Shown here: in pieces, positions 48,297 to 61,123 of the stretch | Position numbering within the stretch: position 1 is the stretch's first letter | Layout of the letters: each line of letters opens with the position of its first letter | From: Varroa destructor | Taxonomy: Eukaryota > Arthropoda > Arachnida > Mesostigmata > Varroidae | Length of the DNA: 64,000 bases | Assembly (NCBI RefSeq): GCF_002443255.2 | Contig: NW_019211457.1 | Span: 44,663,119 to 44,727,118, forward strand | Reading direction: 5' to 3' | Program-made: the position numbers and the translations under genes | Notes under the pieces: model-generated | What the model was told of the DNA's origin: nothing | The model's input: the letters and a program-made list of their open reading frames with translations, nothing else | Databases searched by the model: none

Positions 48297-49353
48297 CGCG
48301 TAACCCGAAATATAACTTGAATCGTACCAGGTACATCAACAGAGCACATACTCTGCATGGCTGTGCGGTGGTAACTTAAAATTTACAAAATCGACATTTG
48401 GAAAAGTTGAATCATCGAAGTGTTTTTTTTTTCTCTTGATCGTGCTTACATTGTTCCCAAACGGCGAATTTACTAACCTTTGAATGATCTCCTAGCTCCA
48501 CGCACTCGTTCTGTCGCATGAAATTACGCAAAACGTTTTTCCTAAGCAGCGTATTTGTGCTGCTCAAGAACATGTGGTCATTCAGTTGTGATTACGAGGC
48601 CCTATACTTTGTTCGCGTGTTAAGCATAAAGTGCTGTGAAAAGAGCTGTCCCCGGAGCTAAAAATTCAACAAGAGCCTAAATAAAAAGGTCTACAATAGG
48701 AAAATTGCGTTTCTACTTCACGGCAATCTTACGGGCATGATATTAAATCCGCGTTCATGCACATTTTTATTAAATGCATCTACAGATGTATTTGTTATGC
48801 ACGGGATGCTAACGGAGCTTCATTCAGCGGCAGTGGTCGCCGTGAATGCCAACCCAATGACACATGTGCACAGATATGCGTTTTCAGAGAGCTCATCCTG
48901 ACCCAGATGGTTCCGATTCCAGACTCAGTCTTGAACCTTTACTCAAGCGGAGACCCTCGTTGCGCGAGCCTTAATTGAAGCTAACTGATTTTGCAGCCGC
49001 GCCGCATGAGGCGTATCCCTTAACGTCTAGCGGGTGAGCGCAATGAACATCATCAAGTCTTGAGAGAAGGTTCGGCACTTCCCAACAAGACCAAACTTGA
49101 TTCTGCTTGCTTCTTAATGTCTGCAACTTAGCTAATAGACAGGAAGCATTCCTTATAATTTCCCTAACACATTTCAGCTAATTTAATTACTTGATTATGA
49201 TCACTAGACACTGGCCCCTTACGGTGAGATCGATATGAGCTAGGCTCGTCCGCGTGATAGCTTTGTGGACAAGTTATTTACCTGCTATTCTTACGGATAT
49301 GTTGTGGTTTAGGTTGGACAGACAGTTCGTTCCGTGCGCGAGATCAGCCAGCC

Positions 49354-49384
49354 GTCTGACAGAATGCCTAACGGCGATACCGGA
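49354..49384 (+). repeat. Dispersed repeat copy 2
   Basis: Second copy, in the same orientation and 1,088 bases downstream of copy 1, with five substitutions, four of them transitions. Confidence 0.5.
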
Positions 49385-49858
49385 TTTAACATTCAAAATA
49401 TGAAGACCCATTTCCTTTGCTCAAGACAAGATCAATTTTTGGTAGAAAACAAATATTGAACACTGTGAATTTCACGTCGACCTATGGTCGCGAGGAAGGA
49501 AGCTAAAGAATATCGATAACAAAACACGCGCGCTCCTTACACAGTCAGCGCAACTATCTGTTATGTATAAATAATAAAACAGTACTAAAATACATTAATT
49601 ATTCAAACACTCATTATACTCGAATGTATGCAATTTCAACCTGTAGGTCCTTTTAAGGTTTCTTATGACAAATTATTGTCTATTTGATCATATCAGGTAC
49701 TTTGAAGAGCAATTACTCTGGGTTACTAAAATGAAAAACTGCTCGAAAGAAGGCGCCACTTTTCACCGACGATATCTTCGCTTATTTCTATGCAGAAGTT
49801 GTAATTTTGCTTTCAAGTTCCGGCCTACTAAACTTATACGGAACATACTCAAATGATT

Positions 49859-49904
49859 AATTTGTTATTTATTGTATATGTATATATAAAATAAATAACA
49901 AATT
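49859..49904. repeat. 15-bp perfect inverted repeat (hairpin)
   Basis: AATTTGTTATTTATT (49859-49873) and AATAAATAACAAATT (49890-49904) are exact complements with a 16-base AT loop. This is the longest perfect hairpin noticed in the window. It could be a cruciform-forming site or the ends of a very small foldback element. Confidence 0.7.
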
Positions 49905-51536
49905 CAAACATACAATGGTGCATTCATTGGCAAATAAATTCTACAGTAACTTTAAGGACTAGCTACGCTATACAATCGGTTGCCATGAAACTAACGTAGA
50001 ACTTCTTAGCTGCTCCTTCTTTTTTTGTCCAAAAACATATGGCCTAAAATAAAATAGCAAATAACCTAGCGGTCCTAGATAACGAAAAATAGCAGCAAGT
50101 TTATATTGCTATTCTAAGTCAACTAATATTATTTGTCTAAGCTATAGACCTTCTAAGTGTTAAAAGAGGATTCTGAACGATTATCAACGTTAGCCATGCG
50201 TCAGCGAAAAATGTTTATTTCGATAGAACAATAAGAGATGTACCTTTTACTGAAGTGTATGTTTTTCGAGACGCATAAGGATCGCGGAAAACGGCCTTTT
50301 CTCATTGTCCAACTGGCGCTGTGCTCGGCCGGACACACATTTTATGTTTTCTAGATGTATCTATCTATCTATCTATCAATTTTGTAGTAACTTCTCTAAC
50401 TAGATCGTCTAGTCGGTCACAAACAATCTTTGCCCGGTAATTCAACAGGAATAGATAGAAAGCCTCATGTGCTCGTCTATTCGCAGACTCTTAAGTGTTG
50501 CTGAGAGCCATGGGTCCGCGATGCTGCAGTGTATGGACGAGATGTTTAAGGTCAGTGGGATCATGTACGGACCACTCGGGCGTTAATAGATCTATGCTCG
50601 AATACTGCAACTGCTTACTGCCTAACTTACGTGCGCTTAGCTGTTGTATTTAACTTACATAATTTACCATGGCTATTTGTCCGAAGTAATTAATGAATAG
50701 CTGCAGATTGTTGAAAGAGAAACGGCACTGTCTAATTTTCCCTCCCTTCTAACAGCTCCGAATCTCGTATCAAACAATGACTCTTATGATTATTGAGTTC
50801 TCCGATAGCTGACAACAAAAGTACATGGTCGATAACAATATTAAACATTATCTATATATACCTATATATGCCAGCTGAGGCCTGTCCGGAATCATGGGTG
50901 GTTCGCTAGCTCAACGCCTCAGATCAGCTTAAGCAAAACAGTAAATTAGACAATGACAGAAAATATTAAAAGCTGTTTGATTTTATGCCTGGAATAGAAG
51001 GTACGATTGTGGCAGTTTTGTAGTTAGATGCTTCTAACTAAAACGAAAAAAGAGTACAAGTCTTGCATGTTCTAGAAGATCTGTCTTGGCACCCGGACGG
51101 GCTAGAGTTCGGCACGAATATAGCATGAGTATTTAGTCAGCTCAGACGACCAGCAGCACGGTATACCAACATTTCCGGCTATTGCTTTATTCCTTCTTCA
51201 TCTAGATTCACTCAGTTAGGAGACGCCAATTAAAAAGAAGATTGTTTTAATGTCTAGCATGTATCAATGTGTTTACACTTCTTTGAAATCGAAAAGGCTT
51301 CTAATCGTTTGCATAGCTCAGGTGTTAACTCTCGTGCTCCCACTGTCTCCCTGTAGGTCAAATAAATAGCTAGTTAAGTTGACTGGACGGCATTGAGCTT
51401 CTATATGGCACTCCGTAGGAATACTTTTCTCACGCGTATCCAGAAGTGCTAAGTTACAATCTAGGTAAATGAAAGATTCATTGTTGGCATTGTTATGGCG
51501 GCATTATAGGAATAGCTTTTACTCGCTCAAGGGGTA
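49905..51536. other. Non-coding stretch
   Basis: It contains a (TATC)n repeat at 50359-50378. No reverse transcriptase or endonuclease motif of the downstream retrotransposon fragment could be found here. Confidence 0.45.
50359..50378. repeat. (TATC)5 microsatellite
   Basis: Five tetranucleotide units. Confidence 0.9.
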
Positions 51537-52160
51537 TTGATAATGGGAGTAACCAGGAAGTGCACTTTTCGTCCGCGTAGGAAACTTTCTGGCAGGCAAG
51601 AGGGCGAAGGAATAGCTAGACAGAGGTGTACACCTGTCGTTGGTGAGAAAAGCTACGTTGAGGATATGACACCATCGATGAGAATGGATTATTGGGCCAC
51701 AGGACCTGGACTAGCAGACTGTAGTCTTATATCTGATATAAGAAAGTGGTTTGACGGCCGTACGGCCCGTATGGAGTAACCTAGGCCATGGGCAATTTCA
51801 AGTACTCATGAAAAAAATCGGAAAAGCCTAGACTACTCGTTTGTGTGTCCTATGCAACTTGAGTCTGCCAGACGACCCGGAGCACGCAATCCTTGCATGC
51901 AAAGCTTTCGAAGACAGGAAAGGCGCGAAAGGGTACGCAGTGGTATCTGGAGAAAAAATGAAGAAATTATCGACGACATGACCACACCGTAGGACTCGTG
52001 GGTCACTTTCTTTGAAAGAATAATGTGAAAAAAGGACAAATGAAAACGAAGTTTCGACGATTAGGAGCGCCAAAGGGCGCAAAGAGAGACGCAAACATAG
52101 TAACAACTGAATAAATGCCCCTTCGTGTATCCGAAATGAAAATACTAAAAGTTCATCATC
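51537..52160 (+). mobile_element. R1/I-like non-LTR retrotransposon, 3' fragment of ORF2
   Basis: This is the end of the polyprotein of a retrotransposon that would encode endonuclease and reverse transcriptase. The preserved part begins in the linker after the reverse transcriptase (MGVTRKC, 51540). It continues with LISDIRKWFDGRTARM (about 51727-51776), then, after a frameshift, GHGQFQVLMKKIGKA (51787-51828). Next comes the gag-like knuckle CVLCNLSLPDDPEHAILAC, a C-x2-C-x9-H-x4-C arrangement (about 51844-51902), followed by KAFEDRK and the charged tail WVTFFERIM. The order D-I-x-x-W, G-H-G-x-F, C-C-H-C is typical of R1-type elements. At least two frameshifts and several stops are present. 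No reverse transcriptase core is recognisable upstream, which suggests the 5' truncation typical of these elements. Jockey or I clade membership cannot be excluded. Confidence 0.8.
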
Positions 52161-53543
52161 TAGGAGCACGTAGTGGAGGTACGGTGTTTCCTCTGTTAAC
52201 CCTGGGTTTAGTCACATAGCTCATCTTCGTGAGTGAATTGAAGCATTTCATAAGGGGGCGGATTGTACTTGTATAGAGCCCAACACAGCAGCTGGAAGCT
52301 CTGGAATGAACTGCAATCAGTTTGCCCTCCATCTATGCGTGCGTAAAAGCATTCTCCTTCTCCTAAGCAGGAAAGGAGTGGCCCTACCATGAATCTTATT
52401 ATCATACCTTGTTAGTGGTACAGTGGTCTTCCATGGAAATATTTTTCAACTGTATAGCAGAAACAATTGAAATTTGAATTTTGCTAAAATTAATTGTCAG
52501 TAGATGGATTGCCGGCTGCTCAGTGTTGTTTATAGGAGATATTTTTATTTGAGATCCGAATCTTATATTTGTCTCAGAGTATAACACGTTGCCTATACCG
52601 TCGTCAAAGTATCCTTAATGAAGAACCACTCTATTTATTATCCTTTTTATACGTATCTGATAAGGGCTCCATTAACAGAGCATGCTAGTCACGAAATTTA
52701 TGTGAAATGAAGATTTTTATTACGAAAGTGAGCAACGCATCCTAACCCTGACAATGACATAGGCTTGAAAATTTCGGATCTCCAACCACGTTTTGCGAGA
52801 CTCCGAATATCCACAACTTGCTCAAACATAGCGTTCATTTGAAAAGTCAGATAGCCTCTGGCTGGATTTTCTACCAAATTTCTACAAAAGAAAATACAGT
52901 ACGATGAATTAGCTATATCCTCAAACAGCCGTAGTAGTTATACGGGTAATTATCGCAAGGATGGCGCTACTTGCTTATTGGAGTTTTACGGTCAGCCCAT
53001 TACCCTCTACGTAATTAGCAAAGGTTCGCAAAGAAGCTTTTCTTCTTTCGAATCATAATACAATGGAAAAGACGATGATTAAATGCGCACTTTACCCTAT
53101 CTAAATTTAATGACCGCTGCAGTCAAGTTCCGTTAGCTGCTTCCTCAAGCAAAAAAGTGTTCCCTTTACCTGGACAATTAGCTTTACTTTAATTTGACCT
53201 GTCTGTTTTACTTGAAATCGAGAAAATCAGTACATCCGTATAACGAAGTATAGTTTAAAACAAAAGGGACGGGAAACGAATACGCGAAACGTTAGAACTA
53301 AATTGACTGATTGTCTAGCTGAGGAAAACGTATTGCTACTCGGTTCTCATTAAGATTAATTACATAAGGATACTTCGACGATATCTAGCTACACTTGTTT
53401 GCCCAGAGTTTTGTCTGATAACTGCTTGAAAAGACTAAAAGTTGGCTTCCTCTTTGCTCTTTTTCTGTTCTAAAAATCAAAGCAATGAGTGGGAAAAGAA
53501 TTTCATCACAAAGCGGATTATAGATAGAATTTCCTGCTCGCTG
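52161..53543. other. Non-coding stretch
   Basis: AT-rich. The first part may be 3' flank of the retrotransposon fragment, but no poly(A) or tail repeat is evident. Nothing was recognised. Confidence 0.45.
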
Positions 53544-54018
53544 AGTGTGGGCGGGCGGGCGGACGGTCGGTCGGGAGCTTAAAGCTGGGCACTGAACGAG
53601 GACTTCATAAAGAATGACAGGTTCTTCCAGGCGTAGAAGACACTTTCATGACTTCGCGTGTCGCGAAAGCTCTTTTCCGTCGACGGCAGTCATGGACCGA
53701 ACTAAAGATGTCCGTCAAGGTGAACAGGCTCAAACGAGGGTCATCATGGAGACCCAAATGGAGAAATGCCGTACCTTTTTAAGGCTGGACCCGAGCTAGA
53801 CGTTCAAGCCAGCCTGCCTAAGCTCGTTTGTGTGTCTAGTAGAGGATTGGCCAGATCGTCGGAAGAGGATGCGTAGGAAACAAAGGCCTCGTGTCGTGGA
53901 TATTATCCTACGCTTCAGGATGATTCTTCACCACGTTAGGGTACAATCTTTGCGAATGTATACAGATGTGTACAGATGTTCTTTATGTACACATATTATT
54001 GCAGTCAGGTCAAAATAA
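53544..54018 (+). other. GC-rich island with unsupported frames
   Basis: It begins with the tandem motif GGGCGGGCGGGCGGACGG and then GGTCGGTCGG (53548-53576). An ATG at 53614 opens 61 codons (TGSSRRRRHFHDFACRESSF, then an inner MDRTKDVRQGEQAQTRVIME), followed after a stop by more open sequence to 54018. The layout recalls a promoter-proximal first exon, but no consensus donor follows the frame and no family was recognised. Confidence 0.25.
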
Positions 54019-57000
54019 TTGCATTAGAGCACCTATATGATAAATAAAGGAAAGCGTGTAATACCCACGTTAGCAAAAAAAAATTAGGACGTCGTCTCGT
54101 ACAGGTTATGTCGGCGAGCGGATATGAGCAACTGTTGCGTCTGGTAAACGCAAATCGTTATGATCAATTGCAGTAAGCACATCTCTCCATATATTAAATG
54201 GTGCTTTTGCAGAGAAAAGTTGAGTAACTGAGCCGTTAATACACCCTGTATTTACATCCGAGTGGAGAACGACTGGTAGTGATTCCATTTGAAAAGTAAC
54301 GTAGATATTGTGCTTCACATACGACTTAGTAACTTAGTAGGAAGTTGCAGCCCGTTACGCATACGTCCAGCAATAATAGTGAGTCTACCTTAGTTCAATG
54401 ACTTATTTGACAATTGACTATCGGGTAATATTATAGAATGACTTGACTTCGTGAGCTCGGAAAGACATTCTGAGAACTCGGCATATGCCAGGTTTCTGGT
54501 TTGGTCCCGTTGACAACCTCGAACGTCGCTGTTAGTAACGGTTGAAGTGGTGACGCAGTAATATCTCTTAAAAACAGGATAGAATGATATACTTATTAAC
54601 AAATTGACCGTTGCAAGACCATATGGATTTATATGTTTTCAGTTCCTTCGCTTAGTTACTCAGGCTGCAATCTAATTCAGGCAAACGTCTCGTTGTAGAT
54701 GACGATGTACAGTTTAAGCGCGTGATTCGTTTTAACGACACAATCTCTAGCGATTAAAGGCCGCTTTTTCAGATAGCTTCAGTCTATTGCTTGAAACAGA
54801 TTTGTACATGTTTGCTTTACCAATAAGCACATGTAGAGCAGGGACTACACTGATGAGATAGATAAATGTCCTGCTACTCGTAGTCGAAACTTCCTAAGCC
54901 CGAGCCTTTGCCATGCTCCTGCTGTTTCGTACCTTGACTGGTAAGGCTCTAAAATAAGCCTTTGTTTTCGCCTGGGTAAACAATTCGGTCACCTTCTTTT
55001 TAATTGTATTTAACTTGGATGCATGTGAGCGGCGTATACTGTTTTCAGCTTTGCCATGTCTGTGTTACGGTGATACTGTCCAATTGCGCAATGTATCTGC
55101 TTACCGCCGACGCATACCGGAAGAGAAAACCATTCTAGTTTTAGGCAACATTAATTTTTCTAGTGTTTGCCGTGCTACATACTTATTGTGTGAACTTTAA
55201 GCTGGAATAGATAAGGTTTTGTTATAGTACGCCTAGGGACGAGGACCAATAAATTTCATTCGGGACACCGTGGTGCCGTGCTTAGCCCAAACGTTACTGC
55301 GGAAACTAGTATAGACGTGGAACTTCAGACAGTTCGTAAGTCTGCCTTCTAGAGACTTTAAATTGCAAGCATGGTTAGCACGCGTAAACATTCGTCTCCT
55401 CTAGTGAAATGTTCCGTTGGGTGTGCGGTATATCTTTAACAATGAGGGATACAAAGTTGAAAGTTGACCAGAATAGGTGTTTGAAGTTCGGTAGATGAAA
55501 TATACAGGGGAGAATCGGGTGGCTGGAATCATCCCTATGGCCATGGGTGATTTAGCGTGTGACAGATTGTTTAACGAAATACATAGAGACTGTGCCACCA
55601 TTTTCGGGTGAGGACTTTTGTTGAACAAGCAACGCACCCAGATCTCTTGCATAGGGCACTTACCCAGATATTCACATTGACAGAAAGAAGCCAGTGTGAT
55701 TATTGGATAGAGACAAAGTTGACGTCCCGCAGTATTCTTCTTCAGAAATCCTATCTCTAAATTATTTTTCAAGATCAAACGCCATTTGTAATAATAGATC
55801 ACCTCTTCTAGTTGACAGAAACGGAACTTCATTATGGTACTAATTTTCAAACGTCACAGGTAAATATCCTGCCCGTACATTTGCGTATATTTAGAACGTA
55901 CAATTCTATTGCAATTGGGTTCCTGCTTTTTACAATGTAGCATGCTATTATATTTTGATTGAATCATACTTTACTAGTGGTAATAGGAAGATGAAGTATG
56001 CAATAGTTAAAATTAGATATCGTCTATTTTTCGTGTAGAATACATCCGAGCTGACAGGTCGCTGAATAATGGCATTGCCATAGCTGAACGACTGTGACGT
56101 TGCAGTCATAGTCTACCTGAGCGGTCAGCTCGAAGCGCCAAATTTAGCCTGGTAGTGTTTATAAATTTATAGACTCATCCGATACTAATTGGTAATAAAA
56201 CCCCACTTGCCCATATAGTTTTACATTGTAAAATATAAAATGGAAGTGACATTTTCGCTTGTAGTATAAGCAACTCGGATGCCCCTTAGAAACAAGATTT
56301 GACAATTTAATTTGATCTCCTACCAACGCAGTATCTGACGATGCACAAATGCGCTGCCCTTTACGTACGGTGTGTACGAACACGTCCTGCATAGGCTCGT
56401 TTCAACTTAGCACACTAGGTGTGTATGTCTATACTTCACAATGATTTTTAAAGAACGAAAATCCAATTATACTTTGTGTGCTTTCACGGCGACTCGTATA
56501 TTAGTCGAACTTGTAGAGATGAAGAATTGTCACCAAAGTTTGGGGGAACTCGAGCAGTTGAGGCCATAGTTATATCGGCGGCTTGCGCCGTTTGGGCCAT
56601 ACAGCAAAAGTATACACAAAAATGAAAAAATATTGTAACACAAATTTGCTTGGTTTCGAGATCGGTACGTAACATCGATATGTAGCAACATGTCGAAACA
56701 AACTAATATATCCTCTCCGCTTTTATTGGCCTCAGCTATTCCGCTGTATATTGCTAGATCGTTTTGTGTCCCAGGTCGCTCCGGTACTCAATGCATTTGG
56801 AGGCTGGTGCATGGTACACGCTTGACAGGAGCAAATAGAAATTGAAAAATATAGAGCAAGTATTGTTGCAGGTTCGAATCGCAGAGATCACAAAAGAAGG
56901 TAGAAGTGACCGGTCTGCAAGATCTGCAGTCGGCTAGATGCATTTGGAACGCTCGAGTTGACGTTCACGAGAAGACACAACCGTACGCTATCAACCGTAT

Positions 57001-60000
57001 TACTCGAACGGATAGGCCGTTGCGGGTGCCGCTGGTCATCTGGCTGCTTCAGCTGGCCAGACGCTGCTAGAACCCTCAATGGACCTTAGTTAGTTATTGG
57101 TCAGCATATAATTATGACAGCCATCCATTGCAGTGACCGCAATGATTGCGTTCCTGTTGTGAATAAGCGGCGCCATCATTGTGATGTCATTCGGCACGAA
57201 TCGATAGTACACGATTAGGCTATATCGCTTTGTGGCCTACTTATCCTTCGTTGTATTTCCCATCCTTATAGAAGACTGAATAATAAACTTATATACTGAA
57301 AAACGATTGAGCTGTCCCTTAGGACAGTAGCGATCTGCGACTGCGATGGGGCGCTTGCTTTGTTTGAATCACCTTGTGGAAAGAAGTTGGAAACCTGAAA
57401 GGTCCAGCAAAGGCTGGAGGCATCAAGAGTGCGCTCTGGGAAGTAGAAGGGCAAAGCTCGTTTTAACCACACGTTAGAAGAGAGCGAATAGCCTGTTGTA
57501 CTGTATGTTGCAAGTCCTCTGAAAGCTCAACGAGTCACCTGTTTTGATCCTTACTATTATCTACTGACTTGACAACCAGTTACGAAAATATCAAGCGACT
57601 TTTTAAACTAATTTGAAAGAGCCATTACCAGACAGTATGAAAATGTTCTGTTATTAATATGGGGCTAATATCTTGAAAGACGGATGTTTATACGACCTGA
57701 TGGACCGTACGCTCGTTCGACGCTAATATGTGCAATATAGGGAATTATTACGAATGTAAATTCAATTAAAAAAATATGGCCTTCATGTACTATTTCTCTC
57801 CGGGCTAGGCGAAATAATACAGTTCTGAATTCTTGCATTTTTTTTTTTCGATTTTCCAATTTTATCTTTAGCTTCCAGCTAGCTTAAACCATTTACTATG
57901 TTTACAGATGGGTTTGTTACATTTTACGTAACATTGTGTGTGACCTTGTTTTCATTCGACCACATTTACTCGAAAAATATTATAACAGTAAAAGCAGCTC
58001 GGCATGGAACATACAAGCTTACGTTGAGCTATTGAAGGCCCAAAGAAGCTGCTTTGTCCAAGTTCGACGGACCATGAGAAAAAATACGGAAGGACATAAA
58101 CATTATTGGCACTCATTCAAATATCTGGGACCGTGTGACAAACGCACGTCAAATTTTCATCCGTATAATAAAATCCTCTACTTTACTTAGTGCGAGAATT
58201 AAGGCACGTTCCGTTATATAGGCCATATTTACTTTGGACTATTTTGAGTCGTTGTCCTAACACACCATACGGTAACCCATTTCCATTTAATTGCGAATGT
58301 GGCGGTAAAGACACTAACTTAATCAAACTCAGTGTCTTGAGGGCTCAAGCTACGTATTGAGCAACGTTATTCTGTTAAATTTCGCACCCCTATCAAAAAT
58401 ATTCGCGTATTCTATACAGTGTACGTGCGTTCGTACATTATTCCTGCAAAGATACCATTCAAAGGGGACCTACTTGAAATGCAGATATTGCTTATACTTC
58501 GTTAGTTATTTGAATCTGTTATGTTATACGGAATATACCACTCACAGGTTACAACTTACACCGGCTTTACCGGCGACAGACAACCGGGTTGTTGCAGAAA
58601 CACAGCGCTATACACTAACGGAGTCGACCCAGATACGAGCCTTCTTTTAGCAGGAAGAAATAAAAAGTTATGGATTAATTCGATCGAAAGTTTTGAAGTA
58701 CAAAAAACAGCTGCCCAAAGTGCGTGATGCACCCAGTTCGAGACAGTGATTGAAGCGTTTTTCCTATGACCCATTTTTTGTCTAACCGCTAAAAACTCGT
58801 ATAGAAACCAATATCATGATCAACTTTCATCATTAGTAGAACACGTGTACATCTGACTTGCTAGCAATAAAACTATGATTTTACTAAACGTTTTGCCAGC
58901 ATAAATGAGTCTGCTGTGTTTCTATCGCCCGTTTCTACTGTCGCTTGTCGTCATCCTTAGTTCAGCGATTACGCAGCTGCCCGCGATCATACCGCAATTC
59001 GTCCTTGGGCAACGGAAGTTGTCGAGACATAAAACACTGCCGGCACATGACGCATGGCCCTAAGACGCAGAAGGGTCACTTTTTTTCCCGTACGCTAGAA
59101 CAAAGCGAATGATTTGTTCCGCACAGGCTTGTTGGTAGGCAAGCTGTGCTCCTGTAAGAATCATCCATATTCCTCTACCGGCGTTTCTCTGTCACCACTT
59201 CGCCGTCTCGTTTTCAACCACGAATGAGCATGACTAGTTCCTGCACTGCTGGTGAGACAAAACACTTGGGCCTCACCTCGGCTTGCCTCCGGCCTATGGC
59301 ATCAACGTGTTTTGTTCGGCGCATTTTTTCGTCCGTTCTGTCGGGCTTTTTCCGGAAGATTCGTTCTATACGCTCGTTTTTGTCTTGCCCAATATCCATC
59401 GTCTCCGACCGACATCGTATCGCGGGCAAATGCAAGGCCCAGAGTGGATGCTACCGCGCAGCAGCTAAGAGTTTGCAATTCGTCGTTGACGACAGCGCGA
59501 TATCTCCCCGTCCGTTCTGTTTCCGTTTCTGTTGGGGCTTTCCATCGACGTCTTCATGGCGCCTCAGCGCTATAGCTAAACGTGCGCAGTCACTGACAGA
59601 GAGTAACCCAAATGGGAGATAGTGGCTGTCGGTCACACTAGCAAATATATCTTTGTAACGCTAACATGAACGTATGGCCGTGCAATAGGTTTCAGCGACA
59701 AAAATACTTTAACCCAGCAGGCGATTTCGAACGAGTTGACTCGAGCTTTTCAATGCATAGTTTTTTTTTTTGTCTGTTTTTGTGAGTCGTTAACACAAAC
59801 TAGTAAGCACTCTTTTCGTAGACGGAAGACGGAGCAATTACGAAACTAGGAAACAGTAATGTATTGTTTATAGGTTTAAGTATACTGTAATACAAAAGAG
59901 ACTTATTTGTGACGGAACAGTTATAGACAGCGTGCAGAATGTACATTTTTTATGTAGTAAATATAAGAATCCATACAGACGTGCTAAGCGTTCAGAACAG

Positions 60001-60837
60001 GTAGTATTCACTGCAAGGCTCGAACCAGATATTTGAGATACGAAATCTATTTCATAAAGTAAGTTTGGCTTGACTTAGTAGAGATATTCTTCGCAGAGTT
60101 TTGAGAGCGACTAATTAGGGGACGGCTATATATGTGCTGATTTAGCTTGCAATCGCCAAATCAAATATGAAAATCTACCTGAAGATGACTTAAGCACTGT
60201 AACGTTATTTTGGTCTGTAAGGTATGTTTTTTTCAAATCAACGCCCGTTTTCTTTCTGTGTGTATTATATGAATACCGTTACACTACGATGCTATTTATG
60301 TCCGCAGTACAGCCCCTAAAGAAACCTCTCGGTGTCGACGATCTACCCCTCTGATCCCGTCAGCCTATATCAAATTTACTTATCAATCACCGATTTAGTG
60401 CAGTAAATTAGTTGGCAGGAATAGTGGCAGGGATGCCTTAGACCATCTAAAAATCACGCCATCTCTGATCACCTAGCGTGTTTCCTAGGACAAGCTTCAA
60501 AGTAGATCCCGCAAAATTGAGAGGTTCCTATTTTTACCGCTCTTTATTTCACTGTGATTTAGCATCATTGAGTCAACCAAGTGAGTCGCTTACCTCAGTC
60601 CCGTCCGTGTATTATTTGTCGACGTAGCGACCAGACAACGGGCTCGAAAGCGTTCCATTCAGCAACACGAAACGCGGGTTAACGTTTAAAAAGTTCGCAT
60701 ATACACAGACGGGTGATGTGGGCACACGCTGGTAACACGCCAAAGGGCAAGGGTAGCTCGGGCCACGTACTGCTGTTCATGCAGAAAATTGCATATGGCG
60801 ACACGCCCGAACGGCCGGCCGTTGCATAGGAACTTAG
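54019..60837. other. Long stretch without identified gene
   Basis: Frames that stand out by length only are 55401-55850 (-, 149 codons), 57936-58190 (+), 58357-58774 (both strands) and 59214-59636 (both strands, GC-rich). None shows a motif or a convincing splice site. At 56778-56797 a 20-base segment resembles 12928-12947. A GTTCGAAT at about 56882 recalls a tRNA B box, but no tRNA fold surrounds it. Confidence 0.35.
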
Positions 60838-61016
60838 CTACATACTGCGCTGGCCAACCGGGAGCAGGAGTCGCTTTCCGATATAGCACGAGATACACAA
60901 CTCGTCGACAATCCTACTTCAGAGAATATATCGTTCTCAAATGCACGGGTGATGAGACTCGACCCGGCTGCGGAACCCACGCAAGCATCGATGGATGCCT
61001 GTGTCACTAAATATAG
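60838..61016 (+). CDS. Candidate exon with consensus donor
   Basis: From the AG at 60837 a frame stays open for 59 codons plus two bases to a perfect donor (AAATATAG|gtaagt). It reads ALANREQESLSDIARDTQLV, DNPTSENISFSNARVMRLD and AAEPTQASMDACVTKY. The composition is hydrophilic and evenly mixed, unlike the translations of the other frames here, which are low-quality. The acceptor (cataggaacttag) has no pyrimidine tract. An in-frame ATG occurs only near its end, so it would be an internal exon. The product was not recognised. The overlapping 94-codon minus-strand frame is its complement. Confidence 0.4.
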
Positions 61017-61020
61017 GTAA

Positions 61021-61021
<1 letters not shown>

Positions 61022-61056
<35 letters not shown>
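61022..61056. repeat. (TAA)n microsatellite
   Basis: Eleven TAA units plus TA, starting 5 bases after the candidate donor at 61017. Confidence 0.97.
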
Positions 61057-61089
61057 GCAAGCCTTGCTATATTAACAATTCTAGGTCGT

Positions 61090-61092
<3 letters not shown>

Positions 61093-61120
<28 letters not shown>
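61093..61120. repeat. (AC)14 microsatellite
   Basis: Fourteen AC units. With the TAA array 36 bases upstream it forms a compound microsatellite. Confidence 0.97.

Positions 61121-61123
<3 letters not shown>

Larger units (their letters stand above)
47141..49858. other. Non-coding stretch with a short dispersed repeat
   Basis: Frames at 47598-48062 and 48757-48978 lack support. Two related 31-base segments occur at 48266-48296 and 49354-49384 (listed separately). Nothing else was recognised. Confidence 0.4.

Noticed and set aside
55401..55850. 149-codon minus-strand open frame, joint longest in the window
   Set aside because: Composition rich in Tyr, Ile and Leu without motifs, and no splice support.
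56875..56900. GGTTCGAATCGC resembling a tRNA B box
   Set aside because: No A box at the right distance and no pairing T-stem or acceptor stem.
59214..59636. Overlapping 61-132 codon frames on both strands
   Set aside because: GC-rich stretch with mutually exclusive readings and no motif.
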